A DNA stretch of 64,000 bases from Paractinoplanes rishiriensis. Lineage in GTDB: Bacteria; Actinomycetota; Actinomycetes; Mycobacteriales; Micromonosporaceae. Position numbers and translations under genes: made by a program. This document shows positions 41,837 through 49,312 of the stretch, piece by piece. Where the stretch lies: NCBI RefSeq assembly GCF_016862375.1, contig NZ_BOMV01000048.1:62001-126000 (forward strand), given 5' to 3'. The notes beneath the pieces were generated by a model that saw only the letters and a list, made by a program, of their open reading frames with translations, was not told the DNA's origin and did no database searches. Each line of letters opens with the position of its first letter. Positions within the stretch are counted from its first letter, which is position 1.

Positions 41837-42112
41837 TTACGTGACGGTACGAGTGGCAGCGGCTTCGTGACCTGCGGCTTCGCTTCTTGCCGGTGGGTCG
41901 TTTCTCCGAGGGTGTTTCTTTTCGCCACGTCCTGCGGGCCGGTTCTTGGCGGCTTTCTCCTTGATGCGTTTGCGTGTGCCGGGCTGCGGCCAGCACCAGC
42001 GCGGCGGTGGCGTCCGCGCAGCGGCGCTGCGAATCGGGCAGCACGCTGGTAGGTGTCGGCGGTGACCACGATGCTGGAGTGCCCGAGTAGATCTTGCAGG
42101 GTAGAAGATCAA
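41837..42112 (-). pseudogene. Tyrosine site-specific integrase, frameshifted C-terminal remnant
   Basis: In minus-strand frames the sequence reads LQDLLGHSSIVVTADTY (the C-terminal box with catalytic His and Tyr). It then continues in a second frame as TSVLPDSQRRCADATAALVLAA and in a third as RKRIKEKAAKNRPA, which together form a normal integrase tail. The frame changes near 42053 and again near 41960, and a stop lies just upstream of the box. The N-terminal catalytic part is absent. This is a decayed integrase next to tRNA-Arg, the usual position for such genes in integrative elements. Confidence 0.7.
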
Positions 42113-42326
42113 AGACCTGAAGTCGGCGACGACGTCTAGTACATCGACCCCGAAACCGGCGAAGAGGGCCCTCCGCAAGATCACCCACGTCTGGGTCCAC
42201 AACGACGCCCTCTACACCCTCACCATCGGCGGCCGGCGCTCGACCACAACGGAGGACCATCCTTTCTGGAACGCGCCGACGCCCTCGACAAGGGTGACGC
42301 TCTCCTGACGCCGGACGGTGCCCACG
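42105..42326 (+). pseudogene. Hint-domain (polymorphic toxin / intein-like) remnant
   Basis: Spread over three frames the plus strand encodes KIKDLK, then VGDDV-stop-YIDPETGEEGP, then RKITHVWVHNDALYTLTIGG...TTTEDHPFW, then ERADALDKGDALLTPDGA. In order these match the Hint block found at the C-terminal side of RHS and related polymorphic toxins (VGD...TDPETG...V-x-H...TTEDHPFW...A..L..GD.L). One internal stop and at least three frameshifts make it nonfunctional. No toxin or immunity gene is left beside it. Confidence 0.65.
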
Positions 42327-42604
42327 CCAGGTCGTCGGCTTCATCCTCGCAACTCAGTGGTCGTGTTCATGCCGGCGCCGCTCGACGGCGCTGAGCGCCA
42401 CACCCAGGCGTGGACCAGCCGCGATTGCGTCGCGCACGCGGTCGAGGCGGGTCGAGGCGGTCGCTCTACCATAGGGCCGCCAGCTCGTCGCATTAGCGAA
42501 CGGCGGCCCGCAACGTGCCCGGCTGCCGCACGATCGTGCGCAGACACCACATGTGCGTGGTTTCCAGCGCATCGGTGACGCCACAATCGTCCTGCCCGCC
42601 GGCG
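42327..42604. other. Scar region, no gene recognised
   Basis: About 280 nt between the Hint remnant and the ArsR-type regulator. Short open frames exist on both strands but none has a start signal or recognisable content. Confidence 0.4.
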
Positions 42605-43219
42605 TTAGTTGTCGCCGTCGGTCGGCCTGGTCGCGGCGGCATCCTCGTCGACGTCGGGAAAGGCTAGGAACCGCAGTAGCACCTGCCGGGCCCCGTCTGC
42701 AGGCTCCCGCGTCTCGTCGGCGTAGCGCTGGAAAAGCGCCATGTAGTCGTTCCAAAACCGCAGCAGTTCCTCGGGCGTGAGCCGTAGCGCGCCGCGGGCG
42801 AAGAGGAGCGCGTCGCCCCACTCGCCCAGTGTGTCGCGCCGCTGCTGGAAGTGGGTGAACGCCTCGACGTCGGCGGCCACCTCCAGCCGTCCCAGCTCGG
42901 CGAACGCGTCGCGGGCGGCTGCGCTCATGTGACTGCGCCGCCCGAAGCGGATGTCCTGCCTCGGCGCCTCCCACCAACGCTCCCGCCCGTTGCCCCGCTC
43001 CGGCAGCTCCTGCACGAAACCGTGCTCGGCCAGGCGTCGCAGGTGGTAGCTGGTGGTGCCGGTGCTCTCGGCGAGCGCCCGCGCCAGGGAGGTCGACGTC
43101 GCCGGCCCGTCGCGCCGCAGCCGCCTGAGGATCTGCTGCCGGATCGGGTGCCCGAGCGCCTTCAGGGCGGCGGGATCGGTGAGTTCTCGGGGTTCTCCCT
43201 GATCCGCCATCGCGCTCAC
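42605..43219 (-). CDS. ArsR-type winged-helix regulator
   Basis: 204 aa. The N-terminal winged helix is ELTDPAALKALGHPIRQQILRRLRRDGPATSTSLARALAESTGTTSYHLRRLAEHGFV spread over residues 13-70; the C-terminal 110 residues are a helical ligand or dimer domain of the type seen in larger HTH_20/ArsR regulators. GTG 43219 follows GATTCT by 6 nt; ATG 43210 is an alternative. It is divergent from a membrane-anchored hydrolase, with a 28-bp palindrome between them, so it probably represses both genes. No metal-binding CxC motif is visible. Confidence 0.82.
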   Translation of the reverse strand: MSAMADQGEPRELTDPAALKALGHPIRQQILRRLRRDGPATSTSLARALAESTGTTSYHLRRLAEHGFVQELPERGNGRERWWEAPRQDIRFGRRSHMSAAARDAFAELGRLEVAADVEAFTHFQQRRDTLGEWGDALLFARGALRLTPEELLRFWNDYMALFQRYADETREPADGARQVLLRFLAFPDVDEDAAATRPTDGDN

Positions 43220-43231
43220 GATAGCAGAATC

Positions 43232-43259
43232 ATATTTGCAAAGAAGTCTCTGCAAATAT
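43232..43259. promoter_or_regulatory. 28-bp palindromic operator
   Basis: ATATTTGCAAAGA, 2 nt, TCTCTGCAAATAT: the arms match at 12 of 13 positions. It adjoins the ArsR -10 and lies 20 nt before the hydrolase start, as expected for an autoregulated repressor. Confidence 0.7.
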
Positions 43260-43279
43260 TCCTCTGTGGAAGGACGGCC

Positions 43280-44656
43280 ATGTTGCCCATCGGAGTGGCA
43301 CTCGCGGCATTGACGCTGGCGCTGGCGCCCGCCGTGCCCGCCCGTTCGCCGGATGCACCAGGCGTCGCGGAGGTCGCGCTGAGCGTCCCGACCAGCGACG
43401 GGCTCACGCTCGCGGCGACGCTGTACGTCCCCGAGCAGGCCGCGTCGGGCAGGCCCGGCCTGGTCCTCGTGCACGGCGCCGGGCCCGGCCCGCGCGAGAA
43501 GTACCGGGCGGAGGCCGTCGCGTTTGCGCGGGCGGGCATCGCGACGCTCGCCTACGACAAACGCACCGCCGGCTACTCGCTCATGCAGCGCTCTTACAAA
43601 CAGCTCGCAGATGACGCCGCCGCAGCGGCCGCGGTGCTGCGCGGACGGCCCGAGGTGGCCCCGTCCGCCGTCGGGATCTGGGGGTTCAGCGAAGGCGGCT
43701 GGGTTGCCCCGCTCGCCGCCTCCCGGGCACCCGAAACCGCGTTCGTCGTGGTCGTCGGCGCCAACGCGGTGGCACCGCTGCGCCAGCAGACCTGGGCCGA
43801 CGTGGCCAAGATGCACCACGCCGGCGTCGAGGGCTCGCTCGTCGACGCGAGCACACGCACGTTCTACCGGATGATCTCCGGCCTCGGGATGTTCCCCGAG
43901 CCGTACCACGACCCGGCGCCGCCGATGCGGGCGCTGACCGTGCCCCTGCTCGGCGTCTGGGGTGCGAAAGACCGGCTGACGCCGCCGGTCGAGAGCGTCG
44001 CCGGCTTCCGGGCTGCGCTCGATGCCGGCGGGAACCGGCATTACACCCTGCGCACCTTCGCCGACGCCGAACATTCTGTGCGGACGACGGCCACCGGGTT
44101 CGACAAGGGCACCGATTTCGCGCCGGGCTATATCGAACTCGTGACGTCCTGGGTCGTGGCCGTCGCGGCGGGCGCCGCCCCGCCGAGTTCCGTGGCGGGC
44201 ACCGGAGACCAGCCGAGCCCGACCACCGAGGTGCCGCCGCTGGCCTGGTACGAGTCGGCGTGGGTGCAGATGGGCATGCTCGTCGTGATGCTTGCCGGGT
44301 TCGGCGGGTTCTGGCTGGTCACCGGATGGCGTGCGGTGCGCCGCCGGGGATCGGCGGCCCCGCGCTCGGCCAAGCTGCTTGCTGGCGCGGGCCTCATCGC
44401 GATGCTCGGCGGCCTCTCCTACCTCGGCTTCGTGCAGGCGACGCGCGGCCGCACCTTCGACCCGGGCCCGATGCTGGCCGGCCGCCCGGTCTCATGGCTG
44501 ATGCTGCAGGCGGTGGCCGTCGTCGCCGTCCTCGCGACGCTCGTGCTCGGTGTCCACTACTGGCGCGACCGGCGCGACGGCGTTCTCCTGCTCCCGCTAA
44601 CGGCTGGAGTGCTCTTCGTCCCGTGGGCCGTGTACTGGGGGCTGCTCCTGCCCTAG
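43280..44656 (+). CDS. Alpha/beta hydrolase with C-terminal membrane helices
   Basis: 458 aa. Signal sequence 1-22, hydrolase core 30-300 with HGAGPGPREKYR, DKRTAGYS, nucleophile in GIWGFSEGGWVAPLAA, Asp in GVWGAKDRLTP and His in FADAEHSVR. A linker leads to four or so helices (about 325-455). Fusion of an exported hydrolase to a membrane domain of this type is often seen beside ArsR-like regulators. The ATG has GGAAGGA 5 nt upstream. Substrate unknown. Confidence 0.8.
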   Translation: MLPIGVALAALTLALAPAVPARSPDAPGVAEVALSVPTSDGLTLAATLYVPEQAASGRPGLVLVHGAGPGPREKYRAEAVAFARAGIATLAYDKRTAGYSLMQRSYKQLADDAAAAAAVLRGRPEVAPSAVGIWGFSEGGWVAPLAASRAPETAFVVVVGANAVAPLRQQTWADVAKMHHAGVEGSLVDASTRTFYRMISGLGMFPEPYHDPAPPMRALTVPLLGVWGAKDRLTPPVESVAGFRAALDAGGNRHYTLRTFADAEHSVRTTATGFDKGTDFAPGYIELVTSWVVAVAAGAAPPSSVAGTGDQPSPTTEVPPLAWYESAWVQMGMLVVMLAGFGGFWLVTGWRAVRRRGSAAPRSAKLLAGAGLIAMLGGLSYLGFVQATRGRTFDPGPMLAGRPVSWLMLQAVAVVAVLATLVLGVHYWRDRRDGVLLLPLTAGVLFVPWAVYWGLLLP

Positions 44657-44717
44657 GTCAATTCAAGCGGTCTGCGTGCTGATGCGCCGTCAGCCAACGC
44701 GTCCGACGCGGCTGTGC

Positions 44718-44723
44718 TATGTT
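44718..44723 (+). promoter_or_regulatory. Putative -10 of cspA
   Basis: TATGTT would start the transcript near 44730, leaving a leader of about 160 nt before cspA. Confidence 0.4.
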
Positions 44724-44729
44724 GGTCGC

Positions 44730-44807
44730 GTTGCAGTTTTGATTTCCGTAGACGTTTTCGGCGCCTGATGGGTTATCACTACCCGTACAGGCGCTTTTCG
44801 TTTTTCG
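44730..44807 (+). ncRNA. cspA leader with terminator-like hairpin
   Basis: The stem GCGCCTG (44761-44767) / CAGGCGC (44788-44794) contains an inner GGGT/ACCC stem and is followed by TTTTCGTTTTT. It therefore looks like an intrinsic terminator about 80 nt before the cspA start. A second hairpin AGAGTCCG/CGGACTCT (44845-44867) ends 14 nt before the ribosome-binding site. The pair could form a temperature-dependent switch; this is inferred. Confidence 0.55.
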
Positions 44808-44889
44808 TGTCGGTTCCGACGCGGGTGATCAACGCGGCGGCGAAAGAGTCCGTACGGTGCGGACTCTGACAGCCTGCGAAGGAGCAGAC

Positions 44890-45093
44890 ATGGCTACCGG
44901 TACCGTGAAGTGGTTCAACGGCGACAAGGGCTTCGGCTTCATCAGCCAGGATGGCGGCGGCGCCGACGTTTTCGCCCATTTCTCGGCGATTTCCGCGAGC
45001 GGCTTCCGCAGCCTCGAGGAAAACCAGCGCGTGGAGTTCGACATCGCCCAGGGCCAGAAGGGCCTGCAGGCGGAAAACATCCGCGTGATCTGA
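44890..45093 (+). CDS. cspA: Cold shock protein (CspA family)
   Basis: 67-aa OB-fold RNA/DNA-binding protein. It has the RNP1 motif KGFGFISQD and RNP2 motif DVFAHFSAI, preceded by [12 protein letters not shown] 44890 has GGAG 6 nt upstream. The long structured leader suggests post-transcriptional control. The fold melts RNA structure at low temperature or in stationary phase. Confidence 0.97.
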   Translation: MATGTVKWFNGDKGFGFISQDGGGADVFAHFSAISASGFRSLEENQRVEFDIAQGQKGLQAENIRVI

Positions 45094-45439
45094 TTCACTT
45101 TCTGCCGAACGGCGACCCGACTGGTTCAGCGGGCCGCCGTTTCGGCATTTCCGGCGAGCTGTTGGAGATCTGCAGCGGCCGACGGTCACATCAGCGTCGC
45201 CGGTCAACACCTCGTCCAGGCGCAGCGCGAAACACGGTGGCCGCGGGTCGCCGCGCCGCGTCTCGATCCGGGGCCGGCGCATCGGCTGGTTCTGACTCAG
45301 GTTCGTGCACGCGCTGATGCAGCCCGTCAGCCTTTTCCCGCAGCTGCCGCAGGGTGACCTCGTCGCGCTCGCCGACCAGTTCCACCTCGATGCGGCAAAA
45401 CTGATCACAAGGGTATTCGACGACGAACGTCGCCTGCGG

Positions 45440-45540
45440 GCCGACGGTCATCGCACGCCCCGGTCGCTGCCACCCGAAAAGCATGCACCGTGGCGTTCGA
45501 GAGAGCTTCGCATAGCGCCATCGTAGTAGCGGACGGGACC
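45440..45540 (-). pseudogene. Anti-sigma/RsbW-type ATPase N-box fragment
   Basis: One minus-strand frame reads MALCEALSNATVHAFR, matching the N-box of RsbW-like serine kinases (E-A-x2-N-A-x2-H-A). The frame then loses similarity and stops. No upstream ATPase half or downstream G-box is present, so it is probably a fragment. The rest of 45094-45543 shows no gene. Confidence 0.3.
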
Positions 45541-45543
45541 GGA

Positions 45544-47178
45544 CTAGCTGCGGTGGGACGGGTTGCGAGGTAATTCGACACGGATGGTCGTACCGGGACG
45601 ACCGTCCGCCGGGCTGATCGTGATGGTGCCGTGGTGGCGTTCGGCGATCAGTTTCGCGATGGCCAGTCCCAGGCCCGCGCCGGGAATGGCCAGGTCGGTG
45701 GCCACGGCGCCGCGGTAGAAGCGGTCGAACACGTGCGGGCGTTCGTGCTCCGGTATTCCCAGCCCGGTGTCGGTGACGTCGACAACGGCGGTCGTGTCAT
45801 TCCCGGAGACGGTCACGCTGACGGCACCGCCCCGCGGGGTGTAGGTGATCGCGTTGTCCAGAAGCTCGGTCGTCAGCTGGGTGAGCCGGCGCGCGTCACC
45901 CTGCATGGGCATGCGAGCCGGGGTGGTCTGGGTGAGCCTGATGTCTTTGGCCCGGGCGTGTTCCTCGGCGGCACAGCTGGCGCTGGTGACGACGGTGATC
46001 AGGTCGATGTCGGCGACCGTGAGCTCGGTGCGGCCGGCGTCGAGGGCGGACAGGTCCAGTAGGGCCTCGACCAGGCGTCGCAGCCGTTCGCTGCCGCGCC
46101 GGGCCGCGTCGATCATCGGGAACAGGTCGGCGGCGGGGGCGTCAGGTTCGGTGGCGCTCATCAGCTCGAGGTAGGAGGCGATGATCGTTACCGGGGTGCG
46201 GAGTTCGTGGCCGACCAGGTTGAGATATTCGTCCTTGGCGCGGCTGAGCATCTGCTGGAGGTGTTCGGCGTGGCGGGCCTCGGTGATGTCGTGGAAGACC
46301 GCGACGGCGCCGAGGCGTCCGCCCTGCCGGTCGGTGATCGGGTGGGCGTTGACTCGCACCAGGCGGCGGCCGTCACGGGTGTGCAGCGCGAACTCGGTAC
46401 GGCGAACGTCGGTGCCGTACAGCGCTCGCCGGAGAGGCATTTGAGCTCGGTCGACCGGGTTGCCGTCCGGGGTGGTGATCGGTAGCCACGCGGCCCATTT
46501 CTCGAGGTCGGTCACCTCCGCGGGCAGGTTGAGGCGCTCGCGCAGGGAGCGGTTGACCAGCACGAGCCGCTCGTCGGCGGCGCAGGCGGCGACGCCGGTG
46601 TCGAGGCTGTCCAGCATCGTGTCCAGGTAGCGGCGCTGCTGGTGTTCGGCTTCGTGGGCGCGTTGTTCGGCGACGAACGCGGCACACGCCTGGGCGCCGT
46701 TGTCCACGGCGGTCAGTTCGTCGGGTTGCCAGTGCCGGGTCTGGTAGTCCATGACGGCGCAGACGCCGACGATCTCTCCGGCCGGGTCGCGTACGGGAAA
46801 CCCCGCGTAGGAGCGGATGCCCACGGCTCGCACCGGCGCGTCGGGCGGGACGCGGTCGTCGGCCTCCACGTCGCTGATCACCAAGGGGAAGCCGGTCCGC
46901 AGGAGCAGTCCCGCCAAGGTGGACGACATCGGCACCTGCTGCATCGGCTCGAAGCCCGGCGGCAGGTTGTGCCCACCGATCAGTCGCATGTTGCGGCCTT
47001 CAGCCAGGTGGATCATCGCGCACGCCGCTCGTGCCCCGCCCTCGGTCAACGCGGCCAGGCGGTCCGCAGCGACTCGCGACATGCCCCCAGGGGTCATCTC
47101 CATCACCGGCGCAGGGACCTCTGCCGACACTGGTTCGTCGATCAGGACGCCGCGCTCGGGTACTGGACGGAAGTCCAT
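45544..47178 (-). CDS. GAF-PAS sensor histidine kinase
   Basis: 544-aa soluble kinase. GAF domain about 35-175 (GIRSYAGFPVRDPAGEIVGVCAVMD), PAS domain about 190-310 (GVAACAADERLVLVNRSLRERL ... GAVAVFHDITEARHAE), HisKA H-box NLVGHELRTPVTII, and HATPase with ELLDNAITYTP, DTGLGIP, GAGLGLAIAKLI. No transmembrane segment or adjacent response regulator. It belongs to the same general type as the kinase at 29804-31006, but that one has no PAS domain. Confidence 0.87.
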   Translation of the reverse strand: MDFRPVPERGVLIDEPVSAEVPAPVMEMTPGGMSRVAADRLAALTEGGARAACAMIHLAEGRNMRLIGGHNLPPGFEPMQQVPMSSTLAGLLLRTGFPLVISDVEADDRVPPDAPVRAVGIRSYAGFPVRDPAGEIVGVCAVMDYQTRHWQPDELTAVDNGAQACAAFVAEQRAHEAEHQQRRYLDTMLDSLDTGVAACAADERLVLVNRSLRERLNLPAEVTDLEKWAAWLPITTPDGNPVDRAQMPLRRALYGTDVRRTEFALHTRDGRRLVRVNAHPITDRQGGRLGAVAVFHDITEARHAEHLQQMLSRAKDEYLNLVGHELRTPVTIIASYLELMSATEPDAPAADLFPMIDAARRGSERLRRLVEALLDLSALDAGRTELTVADIDLITVVTSASCAAEEHARAKDIRLTQTTPARMPMQGDARRLTQLTTELLDNAITYTPRGGAVSVTVSGNDTTAVVDVTDTGLGIPEHERPHVFDRFYRGAVATDLAIPGAGLGLAIAKLIAERHHGTITISPADGRPGTTIRVELPRNPSHRS

Positions 47179-47763
47179 CTCCTCAGTGTCACCTCCGCTG
47201 CTGCGCTAGGAGCATGGAACATGCAAGTCGAAGAAATCGGGAGCTCGGCACCAGGCCGAGAAAATCTATGGCCAAGTCACTAGACTTTCTCGCCAGGACC
47301 GATTAATGTTCCTGGTGTTGACAACGAGATCGTGTGGAGACGCCGACGAGAGTGACCGAGCGTCAAGCAGGGCCCGGACCCATGTCGCGGGCTCGCTCGG
47401 CACGCTGAGAGGTTAAGACCCTGCCTGGCAGGGGGCCTGTCGCACGTGTTCGAGGCCATGAAGTTGCGTGGGGCTTCGACACCGACGGGCAGCACCGCAA
47501 GACCGCAGCACTGCAAGACCGCAGTACAAGAGCACGACAGCACGACAGATGTTGGAAGCAGAGGAAAGGGAGGGCTAGACACCGTTGGATCGCCCGCTTT
47601 CAGGACGCAGTTCCGGCCCTGGGCGGTCACCGCAGTTTCCATCGAACGAGAGGTGGTCTCCGGTCACGCTTAAGCGATCCTCGCACCGCATGCCGATCGC
47701 GGCTGGTGCGGATATGACAACCCGACGAACTTGTCGGTAGATGGTGTATTAACCCGTAGCCCT
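47179..47763. other. Long intergenic region without gene
   Basis: About 585 nt. It contains short direct repeats (GCAAGACCGCAG twice near 47500-47526) and a CCGAC/GTCGG dyad near 47722-47737, but no supported ORF or RNA. Confidence 0.45.
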
Positions 47764-47791
47764 GGGCCCCGGCGCTTCTGCGCCGGGGCCC
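47764..47791 (+). promoter_or_regulatory. Perfect 12-bp leader hairpin upstream of MerR-like gene
   Basis: GGGCCCCGGCGC-TTCT-GCGCCGGGGCCC ends 7 nt before the GGAGA ribosome-binding site. It has no U-tract, so it is more likely a leader structure than a terminator. Confidence 0.5.
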
Positions 47792-47810
47792 TCGTCATGG
47801 AGAGATGTGT

Positions 47811-48140
47811 ATGGCGCAACCCGATGACATGTTTGGCGACGACGACTATCCGGCCTACACGATGGGCCGTGCCGCGGAAATCACCGGCGCCTCGCAGGAT
47901 TTCCTGCGCCGGCTCGACGAGGCAAAACTGATCACCCCGTTCCGATCGGGCGGCGGGCACCGCCGCTACTCCCGTTACCAGCTGCGCCTCGCCGCGAGGG
48001 CCCGGGAGATGGTCGAGCGCGGCACCGCGCTGGAAGCCGCCTGCCGGATCATCATCCTCGAGGACCAACTGGAAGAAGCCCTCCGGCAGAACGAGGACTA
48101 CCGACGCGGGCAGGAAAGCCGGCAAGAAAACGGCGCCTGA
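47811..48140 (+). CDS. MerR-like helix-turn-helix regulator
   Basis: 109 aa: an acidic N terminus, then the MerR HTH YTMGRAAEITGASQDFLRRLDEAKLITPFRSGGGHRRYSRYQLRLAARARE, and a C-terminal coiled helix (AACRIIILEDQLEEALRQNED). It has no effector domain, so it may act as a small transcriptional repressor or heat/stress regulator. ATG 47811 has GGAGA 7 nt upstream. The strong hairpin in the leader suggests control of translation. Confidence 0.82.
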   Translation: MAQPDDMFGDDDYPAYTMGRAAEITGASQDFLRRLDEAKLITPFRSGGGHRRYSRYQLRLAARAREMVERGTALEAACRIIILEDQLEEALRQNEDYRRGQESRQENGA

Positions 48141-48602
48141 TCAGCGCCGGCTGAGCTGCGGCGCCGGAAAGATCTCGCGCAGGTGGAACGCCTCCGGCGT
48201 GGGGCCGTCGGCCTCCAGGCGGCCCAGCCGGGAGATGGCCTGCCGCAGCGTCGGCAGCCTGCCGGCCGGGATCCACCACAGGACCAGCGACGCGTGGTGG
48301 CCGTGCGGGACGAACCATTCCCGCCGGCGCCGCAGGTAATCGAGGTGATCGGACTGGTAGGCGTACGCCCGCAGGTGTTCGGGGGATTCCCAGACCGACA
48401 GGGTGTAGATCCGGCTCGGGTCGGTGGGTGCGGCGATCGTGCCGTCGCCGTTTTCGTCGGTCAGGCGCCAGACGAAGCCCGGTGAGCGGTCGGCCAGGGC
48501 GTTCATCAGGGCGATGCCCTCGGCGAAATCGGTCATCGAGGGGTCTTCCAGCGGGGCTCGGAGGCGGGCGGTGTTCATCTGGGCCAGGTGGAAGTCGCTC
48601 AT
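48141..48602 (-). CDS. DUF3291 domain protein
   Basis: 153 aa of the ABM-like DUF3291 family: FHLAQMNTARLRAPLEDPSMTDFAEGIALMNALADRSPGFVWRL and RIYTLSVWESPEHLRAYAYQSDHLDYLRRRREWF spread over residues 4-105. Members resemble heme-degrading monooxygenase folds, but no biochemical role is established. Its stop directly abuts that of the MerR-like gene on the other strand. Confidence 0.85.
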   Translation of the reverse strand: MSDFHLAQMNTARLRAPLEDPSMTDFAEGIALMNALADRSPGFVWRLTDENGDGTIAAPTDPSRIYTLSVWESPEHLRAYAYQSDHLDYLRRRREWFVPHGHHASLVLWWIPAGRLPTLRQAISRLGRLEADGPTPEAFHLREIFPAPQLSRR

Positions 48603-48642
48603 CGGCTCAGCTCACCAGCCCTCCGGTCTATTGTCAATGGGA

Positions 48643-49281
48643 TTACTTTTTAGAGAGCGTCACGCAGCAGCGGCCCGACGCCGCCTCGATCCGGGCGGCC
48701 CAGGTGTCGTCCAGACCGGCGCCGTCCAGCAGGCCCGCGATCATGGCCAGGTTCATGCCGCAGATCAGAGGCGGGAACTGCTCCGCCAGCAGGTGGAACG
48801 GGCAGTTGCGCAGCTCGATCCGGTCGGGGCCGGCCGCCACCGGTGCGTAGCCCCGCCCGGCCAGCAACTCGGTCACCTCGGGGCAGGCCGGCGTGCGGCG
48901 GCCGTGCCGCCGCGCCACCTTGTAGAGGGTCTCCTCGGCGCCGGCCTGCTCGATCGCCTCGGCGAGCAATTCGGCGGCCGACCGATAGGCGCGCGGCGGC
49001 ACGCTCACCGCGTGCTCCGCCGCGGCGACCTGGTAGAGCTTGGCGGGCCGGCCGGCGCCGGGGCCGGTCTTTCCGGACCTTCGGGCGTACGAGACCTCGA
49101 GCAGCCCCGCCGCCACCAGTTTGTCCAGGTGGAACGCGGCGAGCGTGCGTCCGACGCCGAGCGTCTCGGCTACCTGGTCGCGCCCGACCGGTCCGGCGCC
49201 GTCCGCGACCACCTGGTACGCCTGCCGTCGCACCCGGTCGGTGAGGCTGGCCAGGGCGTCGAGGTCGTCGAGGTTCTGCAC
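48643..49281 (-). CDS. Winged-helix regulator with Cys-containing sensor domain (SufR-like)
   Basis: 212 aa. N-terminal wHTH with GPVGRDQVAETLGVGRTLAAFHLDKLVAAGLLEV; C-terminal sensor domain with ELRNCPFHLLAEQFPPLICGMNLAMIAGLL and a CC near the end (ASGRCCVTLSKK). The Cys set NCPF-x11-C...CC matches regulators in which Cys bind an Fe-S cluster or zinc. DNA target unknown. The gene precedes DUF3291 on the same strand, separated by 40 nt. Confidence 0.8.
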   Translation of the reverse strand: MQNLDDLDALASLTDRVRRQAYQVVADGAGPVGRDQVAETLGVGRTLAAFHLDKLVAAGLLEVSYARRSGKTGPGAGRPAKLYQVAAAEHAVSVPPRAYRSAAELLAEAIEQAGAEETLYKVARRHGRRTPACPEVTELLAGRGYAPVAAGPDRIELRNCPFHLLAEQFPPLICGMNLAMIAGLLDGAGLDDTWAARIEAASGRCCVTLSKK

Positions 49282-49312
49282 TTCCCCATCGTATTGCCAA
49301 CGAGGCTTGTTG

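Noticed and set aside
45191-45484. 97-codon minus-strand ORF after cspA
   Set aside because: Partly protein-like (VEYPCDQFCRIEVELVGERD), but no ribosome-binding site or known family. It overlaps the N-box fragment in another frame.
47494-47526. Short direct repeats GCAAGACCGCAG
   Set aside because: Only two copies and no regular spacer, so it is neither a CRISPR nor a minisatellite array.
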